Positions 7,561 to 16,252 of a stretch of DNA of 34,733 nt are shown one piece after another (positions within the stretch are counted from its first letter, which is position 1; each line of letters starts with the position of its first letter). The translations under genes and the position numbers were made by a program. Under the pieces are notes generated by a model. That model searched no databases. It was not told the origin of the DNA and was given only the letters and a program-made list of their open reading frames with translations. The DNA comes from an uncultured Pseudomonadota bacterium (GTDB lineage: Bacteria; Pseudomonadota; Alphaproteobacteria; UBA9219). The DNA lies in NCBI GenBank assembly GCA_903919315.1, contig CAIXHP010000017.1, positions 1 through 34,733 on the forward strand. Direction: 5' to 3'.

Positions 7561-8970
7561 TCAGGCTCCCGTTTTTTGAAGATAGGCGGTTACGGCCGCC
7601 AACAGGCGCTCCGACTGCGTGCTGAAAACGCGGGCGTTGGCGCGCGCATCGGGCGTGGCGTATTTGTCCTGCGCGGTGATCGCCGCATTCAGCGCCAAGA
7701 GGTTGGCCTCTGAGGCGATGTCGGCGATGATCTGCGCCATATCCCCGATATGTTCCGCCGTCGCCGCTGGCTCTGCGGCAGGCTTCGCCAGCAGTTCGCG
7801 CCCGTCCAGCACCTTCTTTTCGTCGCTTTTGACAATCTCCCACGTCAGCATCGGCGCGAGATAGCGGCCGTCGTTGCTGAGAATGGCGTCCATGCGCAGC
7901 GACAACGTTTCGTCGCCGACTTTGAATCGCGTGTGCCATGGCGCGCGCGCGACATCCGCGATCACCGAGTTCTGGCGCTGGGCGACGGACGCGGGAACGT
8001 CGATGGTACGGCCTTCGTCCGCAAACGCGCTTAACCCGCCCGGAATAAGAGCCAATCCTTCCAACGTGTTGAGCGTGGCGCGGTTGATATAGGTCACAAC
8101 GCCCGACTTCGGATCGGCCACCATGACGTTGACGGGCATTTCGTCCAAAGTCTTTTTCAACCGAAAAGCTTCGCCTACGGCGGTACGCAGGACAGCGACG
8201 GCCTTCCATATCGTCGCGATTTCGCTCTTGCCGGACGTTTCGCCGATCGAGACATCTTCGTCGCCCTTGGCCAGCAGGTCGAGCGTTTGAGCCACTTGCT
8301 TCAACGGCTTCACGTTCGCGAAATACAGCGCCACAACTCCGGCGATGGCGGCGGCGAGCGCCAGAATCATAAAGGCGTAGATGAGCGCCATCGTCCGCGC
8401 GTCCGTAGCGGCAGCGGCGGCCTCGGCGTTGTCCAACGATCCGTTGGCCATGAGAACCAATTGATCGACGCTGGCGCGATGCGCTTCGTATTCGGCGGCG
8501 ATGACGGCCAGAGCGTCATCAGCGACCTTCGCGTTTCGGGCGCGGATGGCAGGCAGGAACTTCGCGTCGATGATGTCAAAAATCCTTTGGCCGGTGGGAA
8601 TGGTCTTGTTGAACAGGATTTGGCGCTCTTGCTCCGGCAGGTCGCGGCGCTGCCAATAGGCGACGCGCTCGGCGTTTTGTTTTCGCAGCTCGTCGATGCG
8701 TTGCGCCAACGCATCTATCTCGCCGTCCGTCTTCGCCATGGCTATCCTGTGCGCCGACAGATAGGTTTCGATGACATACAGCGGCGGGGGGAGGATGTCC
8801 GCCGTCAGGTCGGCGGCGTCGATAATGCGCCCATAGACCGGCCCATTAACCTTGACCTGATTCAACCCGATTAGAAAGACGGCGAAGGCCGCGATCATGC
8901 AGGCGAGGATAATGGCATTCTGGCCGATGACGAGTTTGGCGATGGAAAGTCTTGATGCGGCCTTGATCAT
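7561..8970 (-). CDS. Membrane chemoreceptor-like protein with HAMP, PAS-like region and reduced signalling tip
   Basis: ATG 8970 (GAGG about ten bases upstream) gives 469 residues. An N-terminal membrane helix (IILACMIAAFAVFLIGL), a helical periplasmic region of about 150 residues, and a second helix (MALIYAFMILALAAAIAGVV) precede a HAMP-like linker (KPLKQVAQTLDLLAKGDEDV). A PAS-like segment follows (LDEMPVNVMVADPKSGVVTY). The C-terminal signalling region is short: it keeps NLLALNAAI but then reads TAQDKYATPDARAN where normal receptors have EAARAGE and a GFAVVA stretch. The kinase-contact tip is thus degraded or altered, so direct CheA control is doubtful. It is convergent with the soluble tip/Cache gene and divergent from an ArsR-type regulator. 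Confidence 0.75.
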   Translation of the reverse strand: MIKAASRLSIAKLVIGQNAIILACMIAAFAVFLIGLNQVKVNGPVYGRIIDAADLTADILPPPLYVIETYLSAHRIAMAKTDGEIDALAQRIDELRKQNAERVAYWQRRDLPEQERQILFNKTIPTGQRIFDIIDAKFLPAIRARNAKVADDALAVIAAEYEAHRASVDQLVLMANGSLDNAEAAAAATDARTMALIYAFMILALAAAIAGVVALYFANVKPLKQVAQTLDLLAKGDEDVSIGETSGKSEIATIWKAVAVLRTAVGEAFRLKKTLDEMPVNVMVADPKSGVVTYINRATLNTLEGLALIPGGLSAFADEGRTIDVPASVAQRQNSVIADVARAPWHTRFKVGDETLSLRMDAILSNDGRYLAPMLTWEIVKSDEKKVLDGRELLAKPAAEPAATAEHIGDMAQIIADIASEANLLALNAAITAQDKYATPDARANARVFSTQSERLLAAVTAYLQKTGA

Positions 8971-9008
8971 GGGGAGCCTCGGCGGGTCATGGGCGTAAGC
9001 GCTACTTG

Positions 9009-9055
9009 ATTGTATCTGCGGCAAAATTATCGTGACGGCAAGATGTATTGTATCT
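9009..9055. promoter_or_regulatory. Direct repeats ATTGTATCT between receptor and ArsR genes
   Basis: ATTGTATCT occurs at 9009-9017 and 9047-9055, 38 bp apart, in the divergent gap. The second copy lies within AGAT-N7-ATCT. These could be binding sites of the adjacent ArsR-type regulator controlling both genes. Confidence 0.35.
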
Positions 9056-9094
9056 AGAATAAAAAGTCATGTTGCGCGACAGGGTCGGAAAAGT

Positions 9095-9784
9095 ATGAAC
9101 GCCGAGAGTAATCACACAGCCCGCACGGACGTTCTGTCCATCATGGCCGCCCTGTCAAAGGATGTTCGGCTGGGCATTCTTGAATTTCTTGTGCAAAACG
9201 ACGGCAGGGACATTCAGTCGAGCGGCATCGCCGAGCGTCTGAACTTGTCAAAGTCCAACGTTTCCTTTCACTTGATGCAACTGCTCGATGCCAAGCTGAT
9301 CGTGCAGCGCAAAGAGGGGCAATTCCACTATTACGCCCCGGATTACGGCACGCTGCGGAGCTTGATCGTCTTTCTGTTCGAAAAATTCGGAGCGCCGAAA
9401 ACGCCCGGCGCGGTCGACGGCTCCGAACGCTCGCTGGCCGCTCTGGCGGTCGAAACCCAACGCGCCGTCGATGTCTCGCCTTCGGCCACAGCAACCAGCG
9501 CGCAAAGACTGGCCAGCAAGACGCATGCGATGGTGAACCAGCTTCAGGAAAAATTCGTGAACGATGTCCTGACTTTCGTCGAAACGCAGGGGACGGAGTC
9601 AGGGATTCTCGATGAAGGCAGCGAATCGCGCACGAAAATCGCGGCGCGTCTCAACCGGATCAACGCCACATTGTCGGAAAGCGCCGCCGTGTTGGAAAGC
9701 ATCGCCGCCAAGGATCCTGACGCTTGCCGCCGTCTCGCCGACGAAATCATCCAACGCAGGGCCGAAGAAGCCGCAAAAGAATGA
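9095..9784 (+). CDS. ArsR-type winged-helix regulator with C-terminal helical extension
   Basis: About 229 residues from ATG 9095 (GGAAAAG upstream); an in-frame start at 9032 would extend it by 21 residues. Residues about 15-90 form an ArsR-like winged helix: LSKDVRLGILEFLVQNDG, then SSGIAERLNLSKSNVSFHLM (recognition helix) and LIVQRKEGQFHYYAPDYGTL (wing). No metal-binding Cys motif is seen. The C-terminal half (about 100-229) is an uncommon helical extension rich in Ala, Ser and Glu, perhaps for dimerisation or signal binding. It is divergent from the membrane receptor-like gene, whose expression it may control. Confidence 0.8.
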   Translation: MNAESNHTARTDVLSIMAALSKDVRLGILEFLVQNDGRDIQSSGIAERLNLSKSNVSFHLMQLLDAKLIVQRKEGQFHYYAPDYGTLRSLIVFLFEKFGAPKTPGAVDGSERSLAALAVETQRAVDVSPSATATSAQRLASKTHAMVNQLQEKFVNDVLTFVETQGTESGILDEGSESRTKIAARLNRINATLSESAAVLESIAAKDPDACRRLADEIIQRRAEEAAKE

Positions 9785-9792
9785 CGTAGAGG

Positions 9793-12438
9793 CTATTTCT
9801 CCATCGCCGCGAGCGCCTCAAGAGCGCTCTTGGCGGACGCGTTCTTTTGATCGGCGGCTTTGCGGAACCATAGCTTGGCTTGCTCGATGTCCTTGGGCAC
9901 ACCAAGGCCGTCGCGGTACAAATTGCCGAGCGCGTTTTGCGCCGGAGCAAAACCGTTCTCAGCCGCTTTGCGGTACCATTTCGCGGCCTGCGCGGCATCT
10001 TTCGCCACGCCGCTCCCGTCGCGGTACATGTCGCCCAGCGAGTTCTGGGACGGCGCGAAATTCAAATCGGCGGCACGCAGGTACCAGCGCCTCGCCTCCT
10101 CAAAGTCTTGTGGAACATCCGTGCCTCGACGATACAGATCGCCCAAAGCGTCCTGTGCCGGTGAATAGAGTTGCTCGGCGGACTTGCGATACCACATCAA
10201 GGCTTGTTTCGGGTTTCGCGCCTCGCCTTGGCCCTGTAGGCACAAGGAGCCCATCGCGAACTGCGCCTCTTGAAAGCCGTCTTCCGCCTTCCTGCGAAGC
10301 GCGGCGGGCGCTTCGACGGTATTCTGCGTCAGAGGAATCTCAATATCCTCCCAGCGCGGCTGTTTCAGCGGTGCCGCGCCCATGGGCTTGGGCAACGCGG
10401 CGAGAGCTTTGCGGAAACAATCCGTCCCGGCGAAGGAATCGGCCACATAGTCCGAGCCGTAAACGGTCAGATGGTGGTCGTCGCGGTAGAGCAGCTTTCG
10501 GTCCTTCACGAGGACATACGTCTCCCCTTTGCGGAACAAGGGGTCTTGATCAAAGATGCAGACTTCCTTACGCGTGGCGAATATCCTTTTCCAGTTCGAC
10601 AGGTATGGCTCCATCAAGGCCTGCACACGCGTCGTGGTGATGTGGCAGTTGGGCGTTCGAAAGGGCGCTAACGGGACGCACGAACGGGGGTCTGTTCCTA
10701 CCGCAGGCAGATCGAACGCGGCGATGACCGTTTTCCCGGCGGCTTTGAGCGCCGCCATGTCCGCCACCGCCAGTTTCTCCATCACCGCGAACTTCTCGGC
10801 GGGTTTCGCCCTCATGTCCACATCATGGAACGCCATGTTCTGGATGTCCCAGGCCGCAAAGGTGAGGATGACCGTTTTGATGTCCTTGTTCTTGATCAGA
10901 TAGTCATAGATCTTGCGGTTGACCTGCTCGCAGGCCTTGTTCCATGGGCGGGTGCCCATCATGCCGTTGAAGGGGTTGCAACTCGACATCCCCACCTGAA
11001 TCACGCCATGTCCATACCGTTCAAAGAGCTTGCTGAATCCGGGGTAGAAATGATCCGACATGCTGTCGCCGATAATCGCGACGCTGGGGTTGGTGATAAA
11101 GGGGTCGAGATGGCAAAAGATCGTCGCGCCTTGCTTTGGCTCCTCGGTCAAATTCACCCGCTCTAGACAGCTTTGGCCCTGTCCCGGCAGCCAGTGAAAG
11201 GCGTTGGCGTTGAGCCGCGCTTCTTCGCTCGCGCTCAAAAAGGCGCGGTCGGGAACGCCGCCTTTTTTATAGACGGCAAAACCCGCGACGCCGACAAGGA
11301 TCACGCCCAAACACAGAGCCGCTGTTTTCTGAGCGGCGTGACCGCCGAAGCGCAACGGCTTTTCCACGAACATATAGGTAAGCCATGCCAACACCACCGC
11401 CAGCGCCAAGGCGATGAGGATGACGTGCTGCGGCGGGGCTCCCGACCAGAGAATCCGCGCAAAGGACAATAACGGCCAGTGCCAGAGGTAGAGCGGGAAG
11501 CTGATCAGGCCGACGAAAACCATGAAGCGGTTGGCCAGCAGTTTCTTGTTCACCCATGCCCTCGGCCCTGCGCCGATCATGAAGAACGCGCCCACCGTCG
11601 GCAGCAACGCCCACCAGCCCGGAAAAGCGTCCGCTTTCTTGAGGCCAAAGACGGCGGCGAGGATCAGGACAAGACCGCAGGCGGCCATCGTGCTGAGAAC
11701 CCTCGGTCGAAGACGATAGCTCAAATCCTTGCCCAGAAACACCGATGCGGCGAGTGCGCTGCCGATCAGCAACTCCCAAAAGCGCGAACCGGGCAGGTAA
11801 AAGGTGGCGACGGGGTCGCTGCCGATCCGGGCCGCGTTAAAAGCAAAGGATGCCACAAGCAGGCCCACCGTCAGCACGGGAAGAAAGGCCTTGCGCCGCC
11901 AGACCAGCATCAGCAACAACGGCCAGACGATGTAAAATTGCTCCTCGATGCCGAGCGTCCACAAATGCAGCAACGGCTTCACGTCGGCGGACACGTCGAA
12001 ATAGCCGGACTCTTTCCAATACAGGAAGTTGGCGACGAATCCCGCGCCTCCGGCGGTGTTCTTGCCCAACGGCATATATTCGTCGGGCAGAAGCGTGAAC
12101 CAACCCACCGCCAGACAGGTCGCCAACACCACGAACAAAGCCGGAAAGATGCGCCGAACGCGGCGTTGGTAGAATTTCAAAATGCTGAAACGGCCCTGCG
12201 CACGTTCCTTGAAGATGACCAAGGAGATCAGGTAGCCGGAAATCACAAAGAAGACATCCACACCGACGAATCCGCCCGTCACCGCTCCGGGAAAGGCATG
12301 GAACAGCATCACCGCAAGAATCGCGATGGCCCTCAGACCGTCGACATCAGGGCGGTAAGTGGTGTGGGTGATGTGGGTGACTTGCTCGGCGCTAACGCCA
12401 AGAACGCCTTTGGGGCGACGGCTAAAAAACGAGAACAT
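9793..12438 (-). CDS. Acyltransferase-3 / SGNH protein with C-terminal Sel1 repeats
   Basis: An 881-residue, three-part protein. Residues about 30-390 are an OafA/YrhL-type membrane acyltransferase: YRPDVDGLRAIAILAVMLFH with the key His, GGFVGVDVFFVISGYLIS, and about ten membrane helices. Residues about 440-700 are an SGNH hydrolase-like domain (AIIGDSMSDHFYPG with the Ser; DDHHLTVYGSDY with the Asp/His pair), as in peptidoglycan or polysaccharide O-acetyltransferases. Residues about 725-867 carry four Sel1-type repeats (ALGDLYRRGTDVPQ, SLGDMYRDGSGVAK, ALGNLYRDGLGVPK and a first copy). The usual two-part enzyme lacks the Sel1 tail. The likely role is O-acylation of a surface glycan; acceptor unknown. 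Convergent with the ArsR gene. Confidence 0.9.
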   Translation of the reverse strand: MFSFFSRRPKGVLGVSAEQVTHITHTTYRPDVDGLRAIAILAVMLFHAFPGAVTGGFVGVDVFFVISGYLISLVIFKERAQGRFSILKFYQRRVRRIFPALFVVLATCLAVGWFTLLPDEYMPLGKNTAGGAGFVANFLYWKESGYFDVSADVKPLLHLWTLGIEEQFYIVWPLLLMLVWRRKAFLPVLTVGLLVASFAFNAARIGSDPVATFYLPGSRFWELLIGSALAASVFLGKDLSYRLRPRVLSTMAACGLVLILAAVFGLKKADAFPGWWALLPTVGAFFMIGAGPRAWVNKKLLANRFMVFVGLISFPLYLWHWPLLSFARILWSGAPPQHVILIALALAVVLAWLTYMFVEKPLRFGGHAAQKTAALCLGVILVGVAGFAVYKKGGVPDRAFLSASEEARLNANAFHWLPGQGQSCLERVNLTEEPKQGATIFCHLDPFITNPSVAIIGDSMSDHFYPGFSKLFERYGHGVIQVGMSSCNPFNGMMGTRPWNKACEQVNRKIYDYLIKNKDIKTVILTFAAWDIQNMAFHDVDMRAKPAEKFAVMEKLAVADMAALKAAGKTVIAAFDLPAVGTDPRSCVPLAPFRTPNCHITTTRVQALMEPYLSNWKRIFATRKEVCIFDQDPLFRKGETYVLVKDRKLLYRDDHHLTVYGSDYVADSFAGTDCFRKALAALPKPMGAAPLKQPRWEDIEIPLTQNTVEAPAALRRKAEDGFQEAQFAMGSLCLQGQGEARNPKQALMWYRKSAEQLYSPAQDALGDLYRRGTDVPQDFEEARRWYLRAADLNFAPSQNSLGDMYRDGSGVAKDAAQAAKWYRKAAENGFAPAQNALGNLYRDGLGVPKDIEQAKLWFRKAADQKNASAKSALEALAAMEK

Positions 12439-12538
12439 GCGGCTTTCTTTCCGTGGAAGACCCGCCCGAACGGACGGCGGTTAAACCTACAGAATAAATT
12501 TTGTGTTTCAATTCCTAATTCGTTGGTATAGCTACCGC

Positions 12539-12694
12539 CGGATAAAATGAACGTGCAGAAGAAACCAAATGGGATCCCCGCCTTCGCGGGGATGACGACG
12601 GAGACGCGGGGATGACGACGGCGAATTGAATTTTAAAAGAAAATTCCGTCATGCCCGCGAAGGCGGGCATCCCATTTTTTAATCATTTTATCCG
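12539..12694. repeat. Nested palindromic, MITE-like element
   Basis: Terminal inverted repeats CGGATAAAATGA (12539-12550) and TCATTTTATCCG (12683-12694) enclose about 130 bp. Inside, AAATGGGATCCCCGCC with TTCGCGGGGATGACG (from 12568) mirrors CCGTCATGCCCGCG with AAGGCGGGCATCCCATTT (to about 12676). A 17-bp direct repeat CGCGGGGATGACGACGG occurs at 12585-12601 and 12605-12621. The core, GGGAT-CCCGCC-TTCGCGGG-ATGACG, resembles dispersed palindromic repeats common in proteobacterial genomes. It fills most of the gap between the acyltransferase gene and the divergent prepilin peptidase gene. Confidence 0.8.
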
Positions 12695-12739
12695 ACATTG
12701 GCTATCTGTCTTCAGGGTCTCTCACTCGTTGAGTTGCAT

Positions 12740-13510
12740 ATGGCGCACCAGATCATTCTGCCCACCATTCTCCATCTTTTGGCCGGAGGCGCGTTAGGTC
12801 TGGCCAGCGCCGGGCTGGCCGCGCATTTCGGGTATCGTTCCGCCGACCGGCTGCCGGGCGAAAGCCGTCGGCCCGAGTGCGTCTATTGCCTGCGCCCCCT
12901 TCAGTGGAACGAGCTGTTTCCTTTGTTCGGCTGGCTTTTGCGTTCAGCCCCCACAACCCTGCCGTGTCCTTGCGGCCAGCGTCGGGGTATTTGGCCTCAG
13001 CCTGTGGCGGAGATTCTGGGCTTTTTGCTGGGAATGGGCGCGGTGGCGCTGGCGGGGTGGTCATGGGCTATTCTGCCTCTGTGCCTCGGCTTGGGGCTGT
13101 TGCCCGCCATCGCTTCGGTTGACCTCGCCTTTACCTTGATACCGGACGAGTTGAATGCTCTTTTGGCGCTCACCGGATTGGGGTGGTTGGTGGGGAGCGG
13201 CAACGACATTTTCCTTGGGCTTGTCAGTTCGGCGGGTCTGTTGGCTTTGGGCTTGCTGCTTGCGCTCGGTTACAGCAAATGGCGGGGGCGCGAGATGCTT
13301 GGCATCGGGGATGTCAAATTCTTTGCCGCCGCCGGACTATGGCTGCCTGCGGTGCATGTGCCGTGGTTTCTGGCCGCCTCCGGCCTCGTCGGCATCGTCT
13401 TTAGCCTGCTGTGGCAGCGTGGCGGGGGCGGGAAAGAGTTCCCCTTTGCTCCGGCCCTGTGTTTATCGCTCGCGGGATGCGTCTTTTATCAGCTATATTC
13501 CGCGCTCTGA
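12740..13510 (+). CDS. Prepilin peptidase (A24 family, PilD-like)
   Basis: About 256 residues from ATG 12740 (an upstream TTG at 12698 is less likely; no strong ribosome site is seen). The N-terminal part has a zinc-finger-like CVYCLRPL and CPCG pair, as in PilD-type enzymes. The two aspartates of the A24 active site lie in ASVDLAFTLIPDELN and GIGDVKFFAAAGLW, the latter a GxGDxK motif. Several membrane helices follow the family pattern. The enzyme cleaves leader peptides of type IV pilins or type II secretion pseudopilins at the inner membrane and often N-methylates the product. No pilin gene is adjacent; a PilO2-like gene lies 14 kb away. murJ starts 27 bases downstream. Confidence 0.85.
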   Translation: MAHQIILPTILHLLAGGALGLASAGLAAHFGYRSADRLPGESRRPECVYCLRPLQWNELFPLFGWLLRSAPTTLPCPCGQRRGIWPQPVAEILGFLLGMGAVALAGWSWAILPLCLGLGLLPAIASVDLAFTLIPDELNALLALTGLGWLVGSGNDIFLGLVSSAGLLALGLLLALGYSKWRGREMLGIGDVKFFAAAGLWLPAVHVPWFLAASGLVGIVFSLLWQRGGGGKEFPFAPALCLSLAGCVFYQLYSAL

Positions 13511-13537
13511 CCACGACAGGACGTCTTTGATCATCCC

Positions 13538-15091
13538 ATGAACTTTGCCCGCGCCCTTTTTACCGTCAGCGGTTTGACCGTCGTCAGCCGGGTGGCTGGG
13601 TTTATCCGCGATACTTTGACGGCGATGTTGCTGGGTGCGGGGCCAGCGGCGGACGCTTTCTTCGTGGCGCAGCGTTTACCCAACCTGTTCCGCAGCCTGT
13701 TCGCCGAGGGCGCGTTCGCGGCGGCCTTTGTCCCGCTCTATGCCGAAGAGGCGGAAAAGCGGGGGCGCGATGCCGCGCAAATCTTCGCGGGCGAGGCTTT
13801 TGCGCTGTTGCTGGCGGTTCTCACGCCTTTCACGCTCGTCATGATGTATTTTATGCCGACGGTCATTCAGGTGATGGCCCCCGGCTTTTCGGACGATCCC
13901 GAACGTTACGCGCTGACGGTCGAATTCAGCCGCATCACCTTTCCCTATCTGGTGCTGATCTCGATCACCGCCTTGCAGGGCGGCGTGCTGAACGCGCAGG
14001 GGCGGTTCGGGCCTTCGGCGGCGACACCGATCGCGCTGAATATCGTTCTGATCACCGGCCTGCTGGTGGCCAAGGTCATGGGCTATCCGGTCGGCGAAAC
14101 GCTGGCGTGGTCTTTGACGATTTCGGGCGTGGCGCAGGCCGTCTGGCTGGCATGGAGTTGCCGCCGCGCCGGATGTTCCATCCCCCTGCTCCGTCCGCGC
14201 CTCACGGCGGCCAGCCGCCGCCTGTTCCGCCAAGTGGGGCCGGGGGCCATCGGTGCGGGCGCGACGCAGATCAACATTCTGATCTCGACGATCCTCGCCT
14301 CGACCCTGCAGACGGGGGCGGTGTCGTATCTGTTTTACGCCGACCGTTTGAACCAATTGCCGCTGGGGATCGTCGGCATTGCCGTCGCGACGACGCTCCT
14401 GCCTCTGTTGTCGCGCCACACCGCCGCCGGAAACGACGCCTCGGTGCGGCACTATGTGAGCCGGGCTATCGAATTTTGTCTGGCGCTAGGGCTTCCCGCG
14501 ACCATCGGGCTGGGGCTGGCGGCGCAGCCGATCATTCAAACCCTGTTCGAGCATGGCAAGTTCAGCCACACCGACACCATCGAAACCGCGCGGGCGCTGG
14601 CGGCCTATTCGCTGTGCATTCCCGCCTTTCTGCTGGTCAAAGTCTTTACGGCGCGGTTCTTTGCGCGGCAGGACACCAAGACCCCGGTCAAAATCGCCGT
14701 GACCGCCATGGCGACCAATGTCGTTTGCTCCCTGCTCCTGATCGGCCCGTTGCAGCATGTCGGCATCGCGCTGGCCACCAGCATCGCCACATGGGTTAAC
14801 GCCATCATTCTCTTCACCCACCTGCGCCGCACGGGCGAGAGGCTGGGCGACACCATGCTCGTTTACCGTCTGCCGCGCCTGATGATCTGCGCGCTGGGCA
14901 TGGGGATTGTGACGCTGGCGGCGGTTCATGGCCTTCGGGACTGGTATGTGGGCCACAGTTCCCTTTATGCCGTCATGGGCCTCGGTATTATTATTGGCGC
15001 CTCCTGTCTGATTTATGGCATTCTCCTCCAACTCACGGGAGCGATGCGCTGGCAGGAAGCCCTCAGCATCATGAAACGCAAGGAGCAATAA
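13538..15091 (+). CDS. murJ: Lipid II flippase MurJ
   Basis: A 517-residue MOP-superfamily protein with about 14 membrane helices. Conserved features are the N-terminal [20 protein letters not shown] (Arg18, Arg24 and Asp25 in the central cavity), [20 protein letters not shown] with [11 protein letters not shown], and [20 protein letters not shown] with [18 protein letters not shown]. It moves lipid-linked peptidoglycan precursor to the outer leaflet of the inner membrane. Length is normal. It sits between prepilin peptidase and trpS; trpS begins 4 bases after its stop, so the two are probably translationally linked. Confidence 0.97.
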   Translation: MNFARALFTVSGLTVVSRVAGFIRDTLTAMLLGAGPAADAFFVAQRLPNLFRSLFAEGAFAAAFVPLYAEEAEKRGRDAAQIFAGEAFALLLAVLTPFTLVMMYFMPTVIQVMAPGFSDDPERYALTVEFSRITFPYLVLISITALQGGVLNAQGRFGPSAATPIALNIVLITGLLVAKVMGYPVGETLAWSLTISGVAQAVWLAWSCRRAGCSIPLLRPRLTAASRRLFRQVGPGAIGAGATQINILISTILASTLQTGAVSYLFYADRLNQLPLGIVGIAVATTLLPLLSRHTAAGNDASVRHYVSRAIEFCLALGLPATIGLGLAAQPIIQTLFEHGKFSHTDTIETARALAAYSLCIPAFLLVKVFTARFFARQDTKTPVKIAVTAMATNVVCSLLLIGPLQHVGIALATSIATWVNAIILFTHLRRTGERLGDTMLVYRLPRLMICALGMGIVTLAAVHGLRDWYVGHSSLYAVMGLGIIIGASCLIYGILLQLTGAMRWQEALSIMKRKEQ

Positions 15092-15095
15092 CACT

Positions 15096-16094
15096 ATGCG
15101 ACGCATATTTTCGGGCATGCAGCCGACCGGCAATCTTCATCTTGGCAATTACCTCGGCGCTTTGAAAAACTGGGTCAAAGTGCAGCAGGACGGCGAGTGC
15201 CTGTTCTGCGTCGTCGATTTGCACGCCATCACCGTGCCGCAAGACCCGCACAAGCTGCGCAACGCGACGCGCGAGACGGCGGCGGCCTATATCGCCGCCG
15301 GGATCGACACCAAACGCAACATCCTGTTTCCGCAAAGCGCGGTTCCGGCGCACACCGAGCTGGGCTGGATTTTGGGAACACAGACTCCGCTCGGCTGGTT
15401 GAACCGCATGACGCAGTTCAAGGAGAAATCCAGCAAGAGCCGCGATCTGGAACTGCTCGGCCTCTACAGCTATCCGGTTTTGATGGCCGCCGACATCCTG
15501 CTTTACAAGACGACGCATGTGCCGGTGGGCGAGGATCAAAAGCAGCATATGGAACTGGCCCGCGACATCGCGGCGGCGTTCAATCGCGCCTATGGCACGG
15601 AATATTTCCCGTTGCCGGAGCCGCAGATCATGGGCGAGGCGACGCGGGTCATGTCGCTGCGCGACGGCACGAAGAAGATGAGCAAGTCGGACGAATCCGA
15701 TTATTCGCGCATCAACCTGACCGATGATGCCGATGCCATCGCCCTCAAAATCCGCAAGGCCAAAACCGATGCCGAGCCTTTGCCGCCCACGTTGGCCGAA
15801 CTGGAAAAGCGGCCCGAAGCCGACAATCTCGTCACCATCTACGCCGCCTTGAGCGACAGCACACGGGCCGCCGTCCTCAAAACCAGCGCCGGAGCGCAGT
15901 TCTCGCAGTTTAAGAAAGACCTGACCGATCTGGCGGTGGCCAAGCTAAGCCCCATCACCGCCACGATGCGCGAGTTGATGGCCGATCCGGCGGAAATCGA
16001 CCGCACCCTCGCCAAAGGCGCCGAAAAAGCCAACCATCTGGCCGCCAAGCACCTGCGCGAGGTCAAGGACATCGTGGGGTTCTGGCGCGGCTAA
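15096..16094 (+). CDS. trpS: Tryptophanyl-tRNA synthetase
   Basis: A 332-residue class I aminoacyl-tRNA synthetase. The HIGH-type motif is HLGN at residues 15-18 in [20 protein letters not shown], and the KMSKS loop is intact near residue 195 ([16 protein letters not shown]). [12 protein letters not shown] and the [20 protein letters not shown] segment are typical of the bacterial Trp enzyme. It charges tRNA-Trp in the cytoplasm. ATG 15096 follows the murJ stop by 4 bases. Confidence 0.97.
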   Translation: MRRIFSGMQPTGNLHLGNYLGALKNWVKVQQDGECLFCVVDLHAITVPQDPHKLRNATRETAAAYIAAGIDTKRNILFPQSAVPAHTELGWILGTQTPLGWLNRMTQFKEKSSKSRDLELLGLYSYPVLMAADILLYKTTHVPVGEDQKQHMELARDIAAAFNRAYGTEYFPLPEPQIMGEATRVMSLRDGTKKMSKSDESDYSRINLTDDADAIALKIRKAKTDAEPLPPTLAELEKRPEADNLVTIYAALSDSTRAAVLKTSAGAQFSQFKKDLTDLAVAKLSPITATMRELMADPAEIDRTLAKGAEKANHLAAKHLREVKDIVGFWRG

Positions 16095-16155
16095 CACGCC
16101 GCCTTTTGATCATTAGGCCAATGTAGGCGCAGGTGTTGAAAATATTCACAAACCA

Positions 16156-16184
16156 TTGACCACGCGCGAGCCGCCGACTAGTTT
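16156..16184 (+). promoter_or_regulatory. Candidate promoter of NAD-glutamate dehydrogenase gene
   Basis: TTGACC (16156-16161) is followed after 17 bp by TAGTTT (16179-16184), about 70 bases before the GDH start. The -35 is good and the -10 poor, so this is tentative. Confidence 0.3.
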
Positions 16185-16252
16185 GCCCCGACGGCTTCGC
16201 GAGACGTATCGTGCCGTCTTATTGGACGCGAAAATTTAGGGAGTCACGATCT

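Noticed and set aside
11479-12531. 350-residue plus-strand ORF
   Set aside because: It is the antisense shadow of the conserved acyltransferase domain, with His/Gln/Arg-rich low-complexity composition.
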